Positions 55,184-63,439 are shown, numbered from the stretch's first letter. The stretch is 64,000 nucleotides of DNA from Rhodoferax sp. (GCF_028714215.1 NZ_JAQTMS010000020.1:1-64000), one strand, 5' to 3'. Translations and numbers: made by a program. Notes: generated by a model not told the origin, from the letters alone.

Positions 55184-56442
55184 GCCAGCTCAAGCCAATG
55201 CGCCAGCGGATACGACAGAAATTCCGTCAGATCAACGCCACCCGTGCCCACCAGCAAGGGCTTGCAGGCTGGATGCTGTTTCACAAATTCATCGAGCCCG
55301 CTGAGCTTGCCGGTTGAGGCGCCGCTCTTCACCTCAATGGCAGTAATCCGCAAGGCATCGGAAATGACGAAGTCCACCTCATGCGGGCTCTCGCGCCAGT
55401 AACTAATTTCCTCGTTGCTGGTCGCGGTGTTGCAGAGATGCGCTCCCACCGTGCTTTCAACCAGACGCCCCCAGTAGCTGCGATCAGCCTGTGCCTGGGC
55501 AAATGTGTAAGGTGTGGCGCTGGACATCAGCGCGCTATTGAGTACGTTGAATTTCGGGGCCGAGGCACGTCGGCGCGCTGCGCCGACGTGGTATTTTTGC
55601 AGTCCCGTCAACAGGCCGGCGTTGCGAAGCAGATCGAGGTAGCCGGCCAGGGTGGTCTCGTTACCGGCATCCTGCAATTGCCCTTTGATTTTGCCCAGCG
55701 CCAGGATCTGACCTGAATAGCTGGCTCCCAATTCAAAAAGTTGCTTGAGCAAAGCGGGCTTGTCAACACGGGTCATCTGAAGAATGTCGGTATCTATGCT
55801 GGGTTGCACCAAGCTTGCCAGGACATAGTTGCGCCAGCGCTCTTCGTCGCGTATCAATCGGGCGCTGCCCGGGTAGCCACCGAAATAGATGTATTCGTTG
55901 AGCGTGAAATCAAAAGCCTGGTGCATCTCGATGAATGACCAATGCGTTGCACGCATCAGCTCGTAGCGCCCCGCCAGGCTTTCCGTCAGGCCTTTTTGCA
56001 TCAGCAGAGGAGAGCTTCCCAGCAAGATTACATGCATCTCCAGGCCTTGAGCCCGGTCTGCATCCCACAAGCCTTTGACAGTGTCTGACCAGCGTGGGAT
56101 TTTCTGAATCTCGTCCAGCACAAAGGCGAAAGGCTGCGTCGGGTGGTTGAGTTTGAAGGCTTTCAATTGACGCCTGGCGTTCTGCCAACTGCGTATCAGC
56201 CATGCGGCATCCCGAGGCGCGCCGTCCATCTCGCTGGTCTGCGAAGTGAAGTCTTCGAACGCCGTGGCAAGAGGTTCGGCGGGCTGGTCGACGGCGATAA
56301 ACAGATGTGCGCATTTCTCCAGGGCTTGACGCACCAGGGTGGTTTTGCCGACTTGCCTTGGCCCGGCCACAATCGTGATGAATTGAGGCGCTTCTTGCAA
56401 CCGGTCGCGCAGGGCTTGAACTTGATCTCTGTGAAACACCAT
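55180..56442 (-). CDS. AAA_14/DUF4143 P-loop ATPase
   Basis: A 420-aa protein with an N-terminal AAA-type ATPase (Walker A GPRQVGKTTLVRQAL; Walker B FAFVLDEIQKIPRW; sensor VILLGSSPLLMQKGLTES) and a C-terminal DUF4143 region containing EVDFVISDALRITAIEVKSG, a nuclease-like D...ExK pattern. The family is widely spread by transfer and its function is not established. It heads a two-gene operon with the NACHT-like gene (4-bp overlap) and is preceded by a 32-bp palindrome. The two genes share low GC relative to the surroundings. No ribosome site is visible before the ATG. Confidence 0.85.
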   Translation of the reverse strand: MVFHRDQVQALRDRLQEAPQFITIVAGPRQVGKTTLVRQALEKCAHLFIAVDQPAEPLATAFEDFTSQTSEMDGAPRDAAWLIRSWQNARRQLKAFKLNHPTQPFAFVLDEIQKIPRWSDTVKGLWDADRAQGLEMHVILLGSSPLLMQKGLTESLAGRYELMRATHWSFIEMHQAFDFTLNEYIYFGGYPGSARLIRDEERWRNYVLASLVQPSIDTDILQMTRVDKPALLKQLFELGASYSGQILALGKIKGQLQDAGNETTLAGYLDLLRNAGLLTGLQKYHVGAARRRASAPKFNVLNSALMSSATPYTFAQAQADRSYWGRLVESTVGAHLCNTATSNEEISYWRESPHEVDFVISDALRITAIEVKSGASTGKLSGLDEFVKQHPACKPLLVGTGGVDLTEFLSYPLAHWLELA

Positions 56443-56443
56443 A

Positions 56444-56475
56444 AATCATACTGAGTAAATTTACTCAATATGATT
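56444..56475. promoter_or_regulatory. Near-perfect 32-bp palindrome upstream of the ATPase-NTPase operon
   Basis: The left half AATCATACTGAGTAAA and the right half TTTACTCAATATGATT pair with one mismatch in 16. The palindrome starts 2 bp from the ATG at 56442 and contains TATGAT, a good -10 element in the gene's direction. It is therefore either an operator covering the promoter or a structure at the mRNA 5' end. The remaining part of the 194-bp gap up to tsaB is AT-rich with no other clear signal beyond the tsaB promoter. Confidence 0.7.
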
Positions 56476-56617
56476 GCAAAAATCTTGGAATGTGTCAAAT
56501 GCGGTGCCGGTAGCTCCTTGATTTGTTGCACCTTTTCCCACGAAAGCCTCGGTTTTGTGCTACCAAAAGAGTAGCTAATTGCGCATTTCCCTCGGGAGGA
56601 GATACCTGCTTGCTGGG

Positions 56618-56623
56618 TAAAAT
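56618..56623 (+). promoter_or_regulatory. Candidate -10 element for tsaB
   Basis: TAAAAT lies 13 bp before the tsaB ATG. Transcription would start about 7 bases before the codon, and no Shine-Dalgarno sequence is present in that short leader. Confidence 0.35.
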
Positions 56624-56636
56624 GGCGATCTAATCT

Positions 56637-57344
56637 ATGAACCTGCTCGCCTTTGACACCAGTACCGAGCTCATGTCCGTGGCGGTGCGGCGTGGCGGGA
56701 CGGGGGCTGGCCAGGTTTGGCAGCACAGCGGCCCCGGCGGGGCGCAGACCTCGACTCACCTGATTCCCGTGATTCAAGAGCTGATGGGGCAGGCCGATCT
56801 CGAATTCGAGCAGCTCGATGCCATCGTTTTTGGCATGGGGCCGGGCTCCTTCACCGGCTTGCGCACGGCCTGTTCGGTGGCCCAGGGGCTGGCTTTTGGC
56901 GCGCACGTCAAGGTGCTACCGATCAATACCTTGCTGGCGGTGGCGGAGGAGGCGCGTTTTCGACACGCCGCCGCTCTGGAGCGCTGCCAGGTGACGGCGC
57001 TGCTGGATGCGCGCATGGACCAGATGTATGCCGGCCGCTATGAGTTTCAGGACCGGCAATGGCGCCAGAGTGGGGAGCACCGCCTGCTGCGCCCGGAAGA
57101 CCTTATTTGCGAGGCCGGCGACCTGCTGGCCGGCAATGTGTTTGCCGCCTATGGCGCGCGCTTGCCGGCGTCAATGGCGCTGCGCGTCGATGCCCAGCCC
57201 AGCGCCACCGCCTTGCTGCGCCTAGCCCCGAGCTTGCTGGCCGCCGGTGCCGCACTGCCGGCGCAGCAGGCCTTGCCGCTCTACATTCGCGACAAGGTGG
57301 CACAAACCACCCTGGAGCGCGCGGCGCACAAGGCGGTGTTGTGA
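56637..57344 (+). CDS. tsaB: tRNA threonylcarbamoyladenosine biosynthesis protein TsaB
   Basis: A 235-aa protein of the ASKHA fold that supports TsaD in t6A formation. It has MNLLAFDTSTELMSVAV, the conserved FGMGPGSFTGLRTACSVAQG, and LDARMDQMYAGRY. It overlaps rimI by 4 bp, a gene order typical of betaproteobacteria. It diverges from the accessory ATPase operon. Confidence 0.95.
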   Translation: MNLLAFDTSTELMSVAVRRGGTGAGQVWQHSGPGGAQTSTHLIPVIQELMGQADLEFEQLDAIVFGMGPGSFTGLRTACSVAQGLAFGAHVKVLPINTLLAVAEEARFRHAAALERCQVTALLDARMDQMYAGRYEFQDRQWRQSGEHRLLRPEDLICEAGDLLAGNVFAAYGARLPASMALRVDAQPSATALLRLAPSLLAAGAALPAQQALPLYIRDKVAQTTLERAAHKAVL

Positions 57345-57808
57345 GTGCCGTGCTGAAACCAGTCGAGGCGCGCTTCGAACCGCTGACGGAGCGGTGTCTG
57401 GACACCGTCTTGAGGGTCGAACAGCGGGCTTATGCACATCCCTGGTTGCGCGCCAACTTCACCGATTCGCTGCAAGCGGGTTACCAAGCCCAGTTGCTGC
57501 TGGCCGATGACACCTTGCTGGGCTATTTCGTGGCCATGAAAGGCGTCGACGAAGTTCATCTGCTCAACATCACGGTGGCGCCCGAGTACCAGCGCCAGGG
57601 CTGGGCCCACGTGATGCTCGACGCCCTTTCGATCTGGGCCCGGGGGCAGGGCGCGGACTGGCTGTGGCTTGAGGTGCGCCTGGGCAACCAGCGCGCCATC
57701 GAGGTCTATCAGGCGCAGGGCTACCGCCGCGTTGGCGTGCGCAAGAACTACTACCCGGCGGCACAAGGTCAACGGGAAGACGCGCTGGTGATGAGCTTGC
57801 GTTTGTGA
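57341..57808 (+). CDS. rimI: Ribosomal protein bS18 alanine N-acetyltransferase RimI
   Basis: A 155-aa GNAT enzyme. The acetyl-CoA-binding motif is LLNITVAPEYQRQGWAHVML; the C-terminal ANQRAI-like segment is GNQRAIEVYQAQGYRRVGVRKNYYPA with the conserved Tyr pair. RimI acetylates the N-terminus of ribosomal protein S18. The GTG start overlaps the tsaB stop; the longer track ORF reads through tsaB in another frame. Confidence 0.93.
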   Translation: MSAVLKPVEARFEPLTERCLDTVLRVEQRAYAHPWLRANFTDSLQAGYQAQLLLADDTLLGYFVAMKGVDEVHLLNITVAPEYQRQGWAHVMLDALSIWARGQGADWLWLEVRLGNQRAIEVYQAQGYRRVGVRKNYYPAAQGQREDALVMSLRL

Positions 57809-57826
57809 GTCGGTGAGAATGCAGCC

Positions 57827-58663
57827 ATGAGTCTTGACCTTGATAGCCGCCAGCGCGCCATGTTGCAAGAGATGGGGCTGCGCGTCTGGTGGCCCGAAAC
57901 GGTCGCCGCGCCGCCGCTTGCCGCTGCTGAAAGCGCAGTTGTGCAACCCCTAAACACGTCTCCAGCCGACCTGACGCCGGTGCCGAGCCCGAGTCGGGGT
58001 CCGGTCGTCGTCGCTGCGCCAGCCGATGTGCTTGCCTTGCCCGACGGCATTGCCGGCATGGACTGGACTGCGTTGGCCCAAAGCGTGGCCCAGTGCCAGG
58101 CCTGCAAGCTGTGCCTGGGACGCCGCGGCGCGGTGTTTGGCGCCGTGCCACGCCAGGCCGACTGGCTGGTTGTGGGCGAACCCCCGGACGACAGCGAAGA
58201 GCGCCTCGGCAGCCCGTTTGCCGGTCAGGCCGGGCAGTTGCTGGACAACATGCTGAAAGCCGTGGGCGTCAGCCGAAGTGGCGTCGTGGGCGATGCTACC
58301 GACAGAGCCAGCGCGGCCTATGTCACCAACGTTGTCAAATGCCGCCCGTCGCCGCCGCGCAACCCGCAGCCGCAAGAACTTGCCGCCTGCGAAAACTACT
58401 TGCGCCGCGAGCTGGCCCTGGTGCAACCCAAAGTCATTTTGGCACTGGGCCGCTTTGCCGCCCAGACCTTGTTGCAAGGCAGTGTGCCCGGCGTCGCCGG
58501 CATTCCGCTGGGCAAGCTGCGCGGCCAAATCCACCGCTACCAGGGCATTCCGGTGGTCGTCAGCTACCACCCGGCGTACCTGCTGCGCACGCCGCAGGAC
58601 AAGGCCCGTGCCTGGGCCGACCTGTGCTTGGCGCTGGCGGCCGTCAAGAGCGCCGGTCTGTGA
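57827..58663 (+). CDS. Uracil-DNA glycosylase, family 4-type (Fe-S)
   Basis: A 278-aa DNA repair enzyme that removes uracil. Four cysteines for the 4Fe-4S cluster are visible: CQACKLC gives two, NVVKCRPSPPR the third and ELAACENYL the fourth. Motif 1 is GEPPDDSEERLGSPFAGQAG, slightly unlike the usual GEAPG, and motif 2 is VVVSYHPAYLLR. The first 75 residues are variable, as in Burkholderiales homologues. It is the third gene of tsaB-rimI-udg. Confidence 0.88.
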   Translation: MSLDLDSRQRAMLQEMGLRVWWPETVAAPPLAAAESAVVQPLNTSPADLTPVPSPSRGPVVVAAPADVLALPDGIAGMDWTALAQSVAQCQACKLCLGRRGAVFGAVPRQADWLVVGEPPDDSEERLGSPFAGQAGQLLDNMLKAVGVSRSGVVGDATDRASAAYVTNVVKCRPSPPRNPQPQELAACENYLRRELALVQPKVILALGRFAAQTLLQGSVPGVAGIPLGKLRGQIHRYQGIPVVVSYHPAYLLRTPQDKARAWADLCLALAAVKSAGL

Positions 58664-58722
58664 TCCGGGAATGGGGATGAGGGTTGGGACCGGCAAGTCA
58701 TGCAGGCGGGTGACGAATTAGT

Positions 58723-58736
58723 TGATATTGCTCAAG
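58723..58736 (+). promoter_or_regulatory. FNR-like box upstream of arsR
   Basis: TTGATATTGCTCAA matches TTGAT-N4-ATCAA at 9 of 10 positions and lies 60 bp before the arsR start. -10-like sequences TATATT (58743) and TTTAAA (58755) follow, but neither gives exactly -41.5. An AT-rich stretch (TATATTTGAATTTTTAAA) between could hold the ArsR protein's own operator. Confidence 0.4.
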
Positions 58737-58795
58737 TGGCGTATATTTGAATTTTTAAACTGAAGGTCCGGCTGCATGCAGACCACCTACTTCCC

Positions 58796-59131
58796 ATGAC
58801 AAAGCGTTCAGTACCCGAGACCCGGTCCGAGTTGGACCGACCCGACGCGGTATTTGATCTGGCGGCCGAGCTGTTTCAAATTCTGTCGGCGCCGATGCGG
58901 CTCAAAATCATCAGTTGCCTGCGCGACGGCGAACAGAACGTGAGCTACATGCTCAGCAAAATCGATACCACCCAGCCCAATATGTCGCAGCATCTGAACA
59001 TGCTGTACAAGGCCGGCGTGCTGGGCCGGCGCCGTGAAGGCGTGCAAATTCTCTACCGCATCGTGGACGAGCGGGTGGCGGCGCTGTGCCGTGCGGTCTG
59101 CTCGCAGGTGGAGACCAAGAGCGGTCGCTGA
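58796..59131 (+). CDS. ArsR/SmtB-family transcriptional regulator
   Basis: A 111-aa winged-helix repressor with the family recognition region TTQPNMSQHLNMLYKAGVLG and the wing RRREGVQILYRI. Cysteines sit at 41 (ISCLRDGE), 98 and 102 (LCRAVC). The ELCVCD metal box of ArsR/CadC is absent. A Cys at the start of the HTH domain plus a C-terminal Cys recalls the dithiol-switch members SqrR/BigR that sense reactive sulfur. Placement before the octaheme cytochrome cluster suggests it controls it. Confidence 0.85.
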   Translation: MTKRSVPETRSELDRPDAVFDLAAELFQILSAPMRLKIISCLRDGEQNVSYMLSKIDTTQPNMSQHLNMLYKAGVLGRRREGVQILYRIVDERVAALCRAVCSQVETKSGR

Positions 59132-59194
59132 GGGCCGCCTGCACGGTGCGTTAGAGAACCCTTTCTAATTTGTTTATAAGCAAGTAATGATGTA

Positions 59195-59236
59195 TTGATA
59201 TAAATCAGCACAACCCTTCGACGCTCGCAATAGGAT
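59195..59236 (+). promoter_or_regulatory. FNR-type class II promoter for the octaheme cytochrome operon
   Basis: TTGATATAAATCAG (59195-59208) matches the FNR consensus at 9 of 10 positions. TAGGAT (59231-59236) is a -10 element; a start 7 bp after it (59243) puts the box centre (59201.5) at exactly -41.5, the classic position for FNR activation. The 5' leader would be about 62 nt with a good ribosome site (AAGGA) before the ATG at 59305. Confidence 0.6.
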
Positions 59237-59304
59237 AAACCCGTAGTGCTGGTAAATGCTTACCGCACTCAGGCGTAACGGCTTGTTTAGCGAAGGAAAA
59301 AGTG

Positions 59305-60906
59305 ATGCGAATTCGATACTTGATGGCTGCCGCTATGGTGGCCATTTTTTTTACCGGGTCTGCTTCGGCGGCGGTAACCACGGCGCCGGCCAAGTTGCTG
59401 AAGTCGACCGCCGATCACAGCAAGTTCAAGGAGCTGGACCGGGACTTCGCTTCGGGTCCCGAGGTCACCAAGGCCTGCCTGAGCTGCCATACCGAGGCTG
59501 CCAAGCAAGTCCAGAAAACCGAGCACTGGACCTGGGAGTACACCAATCCCGATACCAAGCAAGTGCTGGGCAAGAAGCACATCGTCAACAATTTCTGCAC
59601 CTCGGTGCGGTCGAATGAAGCGGCCTGCAACAGTTGCCATATTGGCTATGGTTGGCGTGACGACAAGTTCGATTTCAGCGTCGAGGAGAACGTCGACTGC
59701 CTGGTCTGCCATGACCATACCGGCAAGTACAGCAAGCCCAGCGGTTTTGCCGGTCTGCCGGTCGCACGGGACACCGAGTTCCCGGCCGGCTCGGGCAAGA
59801 TCATCAAGGGCATCAACCTGAAGGAAATCGCCCAGAAGGTGGGCCCCACCACGCGCAGTACCTGCGGTGCCTGCCACTTCAAAGGCGGCGGCGGAGACGG
59901 CGTCAAGCACGGGGACCTCGACAGTTCGCTCGAAGCACCGGGCAAAGCGCTGGACGTGCACATGGACGCCAAGGGCCTGAACTTTGCGTGCGCCACCTGC
60001 CACAAGACCGACGATCACAAGGTCTCCGGCAGCCGCTATGCGCCCACCGCCAAGGACAAGGCACCGGCGCACATGCGCGGCGAGGCCGACAAGACCAATC
60101 CCGACACCTGCCAGGCCTGCCACGGACAAGCACCGCACCAGATCGTCAGGCTGAATGAACACACGGCAAAAATCGCCTGCCAGACCTGCCATATCCCGGC
60201 CTTCGCGCGCGGCGGCAACCCGACCAAGATGTCCTGGGACTGGTCCACTGCCGGCAAGCTCGACAAGGAGGGCAAGTTTCAGACCCTGCGCGACGAAAAC
60301 GACTACGACACCTACATGACCATCAAGGGTGACTTCAAGTGGGCCGAGAACGTCAAGCCCGAATACGTCTGGTTCAACGGCACCAACCACTACACCCTGA
60401 TCAGCGACAAGATCGAAAAAGGCGACAAGCCGGTTCAGATCAACCACTTCGAAGGCAGCGCCACGGACGGCAAGTCGATGATCTGGCCGATCAAGGTGTT
60501 CCGCGGCAAGCAGCAATACGACCCGATCAACAAGTCGCTGGTCATCACCCACCTGGCGGGCAATGACGACACCGCCTTCTGGAAGAACCTGGACTGGGTG
60601 AAGGCGGTCACCGAGGGCATGGCCAAAGGCGGTGTCAAGTTCTCCGGCAAGGTCGACTTCATCGAGACCGAAAGCATGTGGGCGATCAATCACATGGTGG
60701 CGCCAAAAGAAAAAGCGCTGGGCTGCGTCGAGTGCCACGCCAAGGTCGGTCGTCTGGACAAGATCGACGGTGTCTACCTGCCGGGGCGCAGCCGGGATCA
60801 CGCGCGCTGGCTGGAGATCGGTGGCTGGGCCATCGCTCTGTTAACCCTGCTCGGTGTGCTCGGCCACGGCCTGGTCCGCGTCATCGCGCGCAAACGCAAC
60901 AGCTAA
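59305..60906 (+). CDS. Octaheme c-type cytochrome, tetrathionate reductase (OTR)-like, membrane-anchored
   Basis: A 533-aa exported protein with a signal peptide (AAAMVAIFFTGSASA) and eight CxxCH motifs: CLSCH, CNSCH, CLVCH, CGACH, CATCH, CQACH, CQTCH and, far downstream, CVECH. A C-terminal helix (EIGGWAIALLTLLGVLGHGLV) anchors it to the inner membrane. Seven hemes clustered in the first half and one near the end is the arrangement of octaheme tetrathionate reductase-like proteins, which can also reduce nitrite and hydroxylamine in vitro. The physiological substrate is unknown. ATG at 59305 has AAGGA upstream; the track begins one codon earlier at a GTG. It is followed 13 bp later by a b-type cytochrome. 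Confidence 0.88.
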   Translation: MRIRYLMAAAMVAIFFTGSASAAVTTAPAKLLKSTADHSKFKELDRDFASGPEVTKACLSCHTEAAKQVQKTEHWTWEYTNPDTKQVLGKKHIVNNFCTSVRSNEAACNSCHIGYGWRDDKFDFSVEENVDCLVCHDHTGKYSKPSGFAGLPVARDTEFPAGSGKIIKGINLKEIAQKVGPTTRSTCGACHFKGGGGDGVKHGDLDSSLEAPGKALDVHMDAKGLNFACATCHKTDDHKVSGSRYAPTAKDKAPAHMRGEADKTNPDTCQACHGQAPHQIVRLNEHTAKIACQTCHIPAFARGGNPTKMSWDWSTAGKLDKEGKFQTLRDENDYDTYMTIKGDFKWAENVKPEYVWFNGTNHYTLISDKIEKGDKPVQINHFEGSATDGKSMIWPIKVFRGKQQYDPINKSLVITHLAGNDDTAFWKNLDWVKAVTEGMAKGGVKFSGKVDFIETESMWAINHMVAPKEKALGCVECHAKVGRLDKIDGVYLPGRSRDHARWLEIGGWAIALLTLLGVLGHGLVRVIARKRNS

Positions 60907-60919
60907 CCGGAGAACCCTC

Positions 60920-61546
60920 ATGTCACGCGTCTATCTTTTCAAGCCTTTCGAGCGCTTCTGGCACTGGTGCCAGGCGGCACTGATCCTCTTCATGCTGCTG
61001 ACCGGTTTCGAGGTGCACGGCACTTACCACGTTTTCGGTTTCGAAAAAGCGGTGGGCTATCACAGCATCGCCGCCTGGACCCTGGTGGGGCTGTGGATCT
61101 TCGCCATCTTCTGGCACATCACCACCGGTGAATGGCGGCATTACATCCCGACCACGCACAACATCGTTGTCATTGCGAAGTACTACTCGTCGGGCATCTT
61201 CAAGGATGAGGTGCATCCATTTCGGCCCAGCCTGAGCAACAAGCACAACCCGCTGCAACGCTTGACCTATCTGGCGGTCTTGACGCTGCTCAGTCCGCTG
61301 ATCTGGTTCACCGGCTGGCTGTACCTTTTTTATGCCAGCTGGGCAGCCTGGGGACTGGAAAAACTGCAGTTGCAGTGGATTGCAACGGCACACACGTTCG
61401 GCGCCTTCCTGATGCTGGCCTTCCTCATTTCGCACCTCTATCTGGCCACCACCGGGCACAAGCTGACCTCGCAGGTCAAAGCCATGATCACCGGCTGGGA
61501 AGACCTGGCCGAGAGTGAGGAACCGATGCCGGGCAAGCAGCGCTAG
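60920..61546 (+). CDS. Inner-membrane cytochrome b (b561/hydrogenase-type)
   Basis: A 208-aa protein with four membrane helices and His ligands for two hemes b: FERFWHWCQAALILFMLLTG, LWIFAIFWHITTGEWRHY, and ATAHTFGAFLMLAFLISHLYL. The type is that of thiosulfate/formate/hydrogenase b subunits that pass electrons from the quinone pool to a periplasmic partner. Immediately downstream of the anchored octaheme cytochrome, it most likely feeds it. The ATG at 60920 is chosen; the track ORF begins inside the previous gene. Confidence 0.88.
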   Translation: MSRVYLFKPFERFWHWCQAALILFMLLTGFEVHGTYHVFGFEKAVGYHSIAAWTLVGLWIFAIFWHITTGEWRHYIPTTHNIVVIAKYYSSGIFKDEVHPFRPSLSNKHNPLQRLTYLAVLTLLSPLIWFTGWLYLFYASWAAWGLEKLQLQWIATAHTFGAFLMLAFLISHLYLATTGHKLTSQVKAMITGWEDLAESEEPMPGKQR

Positions 61547-61591
61547 CACTGGCCGCCAAGTTTTTACTGTTGAACTACCTAGGAGAAGTTG

Positions 61592-63418
61592 ATGGACAAA
61601 ATGTTTAAGAAGAAATTGCTGGTGGCCCTGATTGCCAGCATGGTGTTGCCGCTGGCGGCCCACGCTGCCGACGCCGACCTGTTGAACAAGATCGAGGCCA
61701 TGTCGCGCGAACTCGAAGCCCTGAAGAATCAGGTCCGGGCCAACGAAGCCAAAACAGCGCAGACGGCGGAACAGGTCAAGGCCGTGGCTGCCAAGTCCGA
61801 GGGCGCGGCGCTGGACGACTTGAAGAGCCAGGTGACGAAGCTTGAAGGCAAGTCGCTCGGTAAATGGCTGACGGTGGGCGGTGACTACCGCTTCCGTGTG
61901 GACGCCCTGGAGGGCCAGACCCGGACCTTCACGGACGTCAACGCCACCTTCGCCAACGCCCAGCAGAAGCTGCAGGCGGACTTCTTTGCCAATCCATCCA
62001 CCGCGGCCGGCTCATCGAGCTATTTCGGCGCACCCCAGGCCGGCGGCATGTCGATCGCCGGTGCCTTGAGCGGGCTGATGGCTTTTTCGCAGAACATGAA
62101 CAAGGTCGCCACCTTCGATCAGGCGAACGCGTTCCTGGCCAACCCGATGAACGCCGGCATGGTGCAGGGCATCGGCGCTTTCGCCGCCACCGTCCCGGCC
62201 TACAAGCCCGAGAACAAAAGCCTGTACAGCAACCGCTTCGGTATCGATCTGAACGCCAAGGCGACGCAGGACATCAGCGTCAGCGCACGGCTGCAGATGT
62301 ACAAGGTGTTCGGTTCCCAGGACGACTCGGCCATTGTCAACGCCGGCAGCGCCCCCTTCTTCGCCGACCGTGTCGGCGTCTTCGACGGGACCCTGAGCCA
62401 TGTGCCATCGAACAGCTATCTCAACGTCGACCGTGTCTACGCCACCTGGAGCAACATTGCCGACAAGGAAATCTGGTTTTCCGTCGGTCGCCGGCCGACC
62501 ACCAATGGCGCCCCCAGCAATCTGCGCCTGAACAACCCGCGCCCCGGCAATGGCGGTACCCCCTCCTTGCTGATCGACTACGCCTTCGACGGCATGACGC
62601 TGGGCTACGCCCCGGACATCGACGCTCTGCCCGGTGCCTACGGCAAGTTCTGCTATGGCCGCGGCTTCGAGAGTGGTTTCAGCAAGGCCTCCGGCAACTC
62701 GCTGGTCGATACCGACATGGTTGGTTTCTCTGTCGTCCCGATTGACACCGACCCGCTGCGTGTCTGGCTGATGTGGGACCGCGGCATCAACATTTTCGAC
62801 GCCCCGACGATGAGCAATACCTATTTCGGCAACACCGCCGCCAAGGTCAATCTGGGCGATATCGACTGGTTCGGCCTGGGCGCCATGAGCACGTTCAAGA
62901 AAGTGGGTCCGGGTGATCTGACGGTGTTCGGTGACGTGGGCGTCAGCGTCACCCACCCGAACAACAACGTGTCGGCCCAGTTCGGCTTCCAGGGCTTGCT
63001 GACGGGCTCCTTCTTCAGCCCCGAAGCACCGACCAGCAAGACCGGCACGGCAGTCTACCTTGGCATGCGCTACGACTTGCCGTCCAGGACCAAACTGGGT
63101 TTTGAATACAACCATGGTTCCAAGGACTGGATCACCTTCGCGCCGGCATCGGACGATATGTGGACCTCCAAGGTCGGCACGCGTGGCGATGTCTACGAGG
63201 CCTACATGATCCAGGAGCTGGACCGGGCGCCGATTTCTTCCTTCTTCAGTCGCGCCTTCTTCCGCCTGGGTGTCCAGCGTTACCACTTCAACTACAGCGG
63301 CAGCAACAACTGGGTTGGCGCGCCGGTCGAGATGAGCAGTGTCAATGGCCAGATGATGACCACCACGCCACTGGATTCGGCCACCAACGTTTACGCCACC
63401 TTCGAAGTCAAGTTCTAA
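61592..63418 (+). CDS. DUF3373/ExtI-like outer-membrane porin
   Basis: A 608-aa exported protein: signal peptide (LLVALIASMVLPLAAHA), a coiled coil near residues 25-75 (LNKIEAMSRELEALKNQVRA) and then a long beta-barrel (WLTVGGDYRFRVDALEGQ; NRFGIDLNAKATQDISVS; EIWFSVGRRPTTNGAPSN; final strand YATFEVKF). The segment GRRPTTNGAPSNLRLN is typical of DUF3373 porins. Homologous proteins in Geobacter are annotated ExtI of a selenite/tellurite reduction and extracellular electron transfer cluster. It is the outer-membrane component of this operon. ATG at 61592 has AGGAG upstream. Confidence 0.82.
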   Translation: MDKMFKKKLLVALIASMVLPLAAHAADADLLNKIEAMSRELEALKNQVRANEAKTAQTAEQVKAVAAKSEGAALDDLKSQVTKLEGKSLGKWLTVGGDYRFRVDALEGQTRTFTDVNATFANAQQKLQADFFANPSTAAGSSSYFGAPQAGGMSIAGALSGLMAFSQNMNKVATFDQANAFLANPMNAGMVQGIGAFAATVPAYKPENKSLYSNRFGIDLNAKATQDISVSARLQMYKVFGSQDDSAIVNAGSAPFFADRVGVFDGTLSHVPSNSYLNVDRVYATWSNIADKEIWFSVGRRPTTNGAPSNLRLNNPRPGNGGTPSLLIDYAFDGMTLGYAPDIDALPGAYGKFCYGRGFESGFSKASGNSLVDTDMVGFSVVPIDTDPLRVWLMWDRGINIFDAPTMSNTYFGNTAAKVNLGDIDWFGLGAMSTFKKVGPGDLTVFGDVGVSVTHPNNNVSAQFGFQGLLTGSFFSPEAPTSKTGTAVYLGMRYDLPSRTKLGFEYNHGSKDWITFAPASDDMWTSKVGTRGDVYEAYMIQELDRAPISSFFSRAFFRLGVQRYHFNYSGSNNWVGAPVEMSSVNGQMMTTTPLDSATNVYATFEVKF

Positions 63419-63439
63419 ACATTTTTCCAGGAGTTCAAC

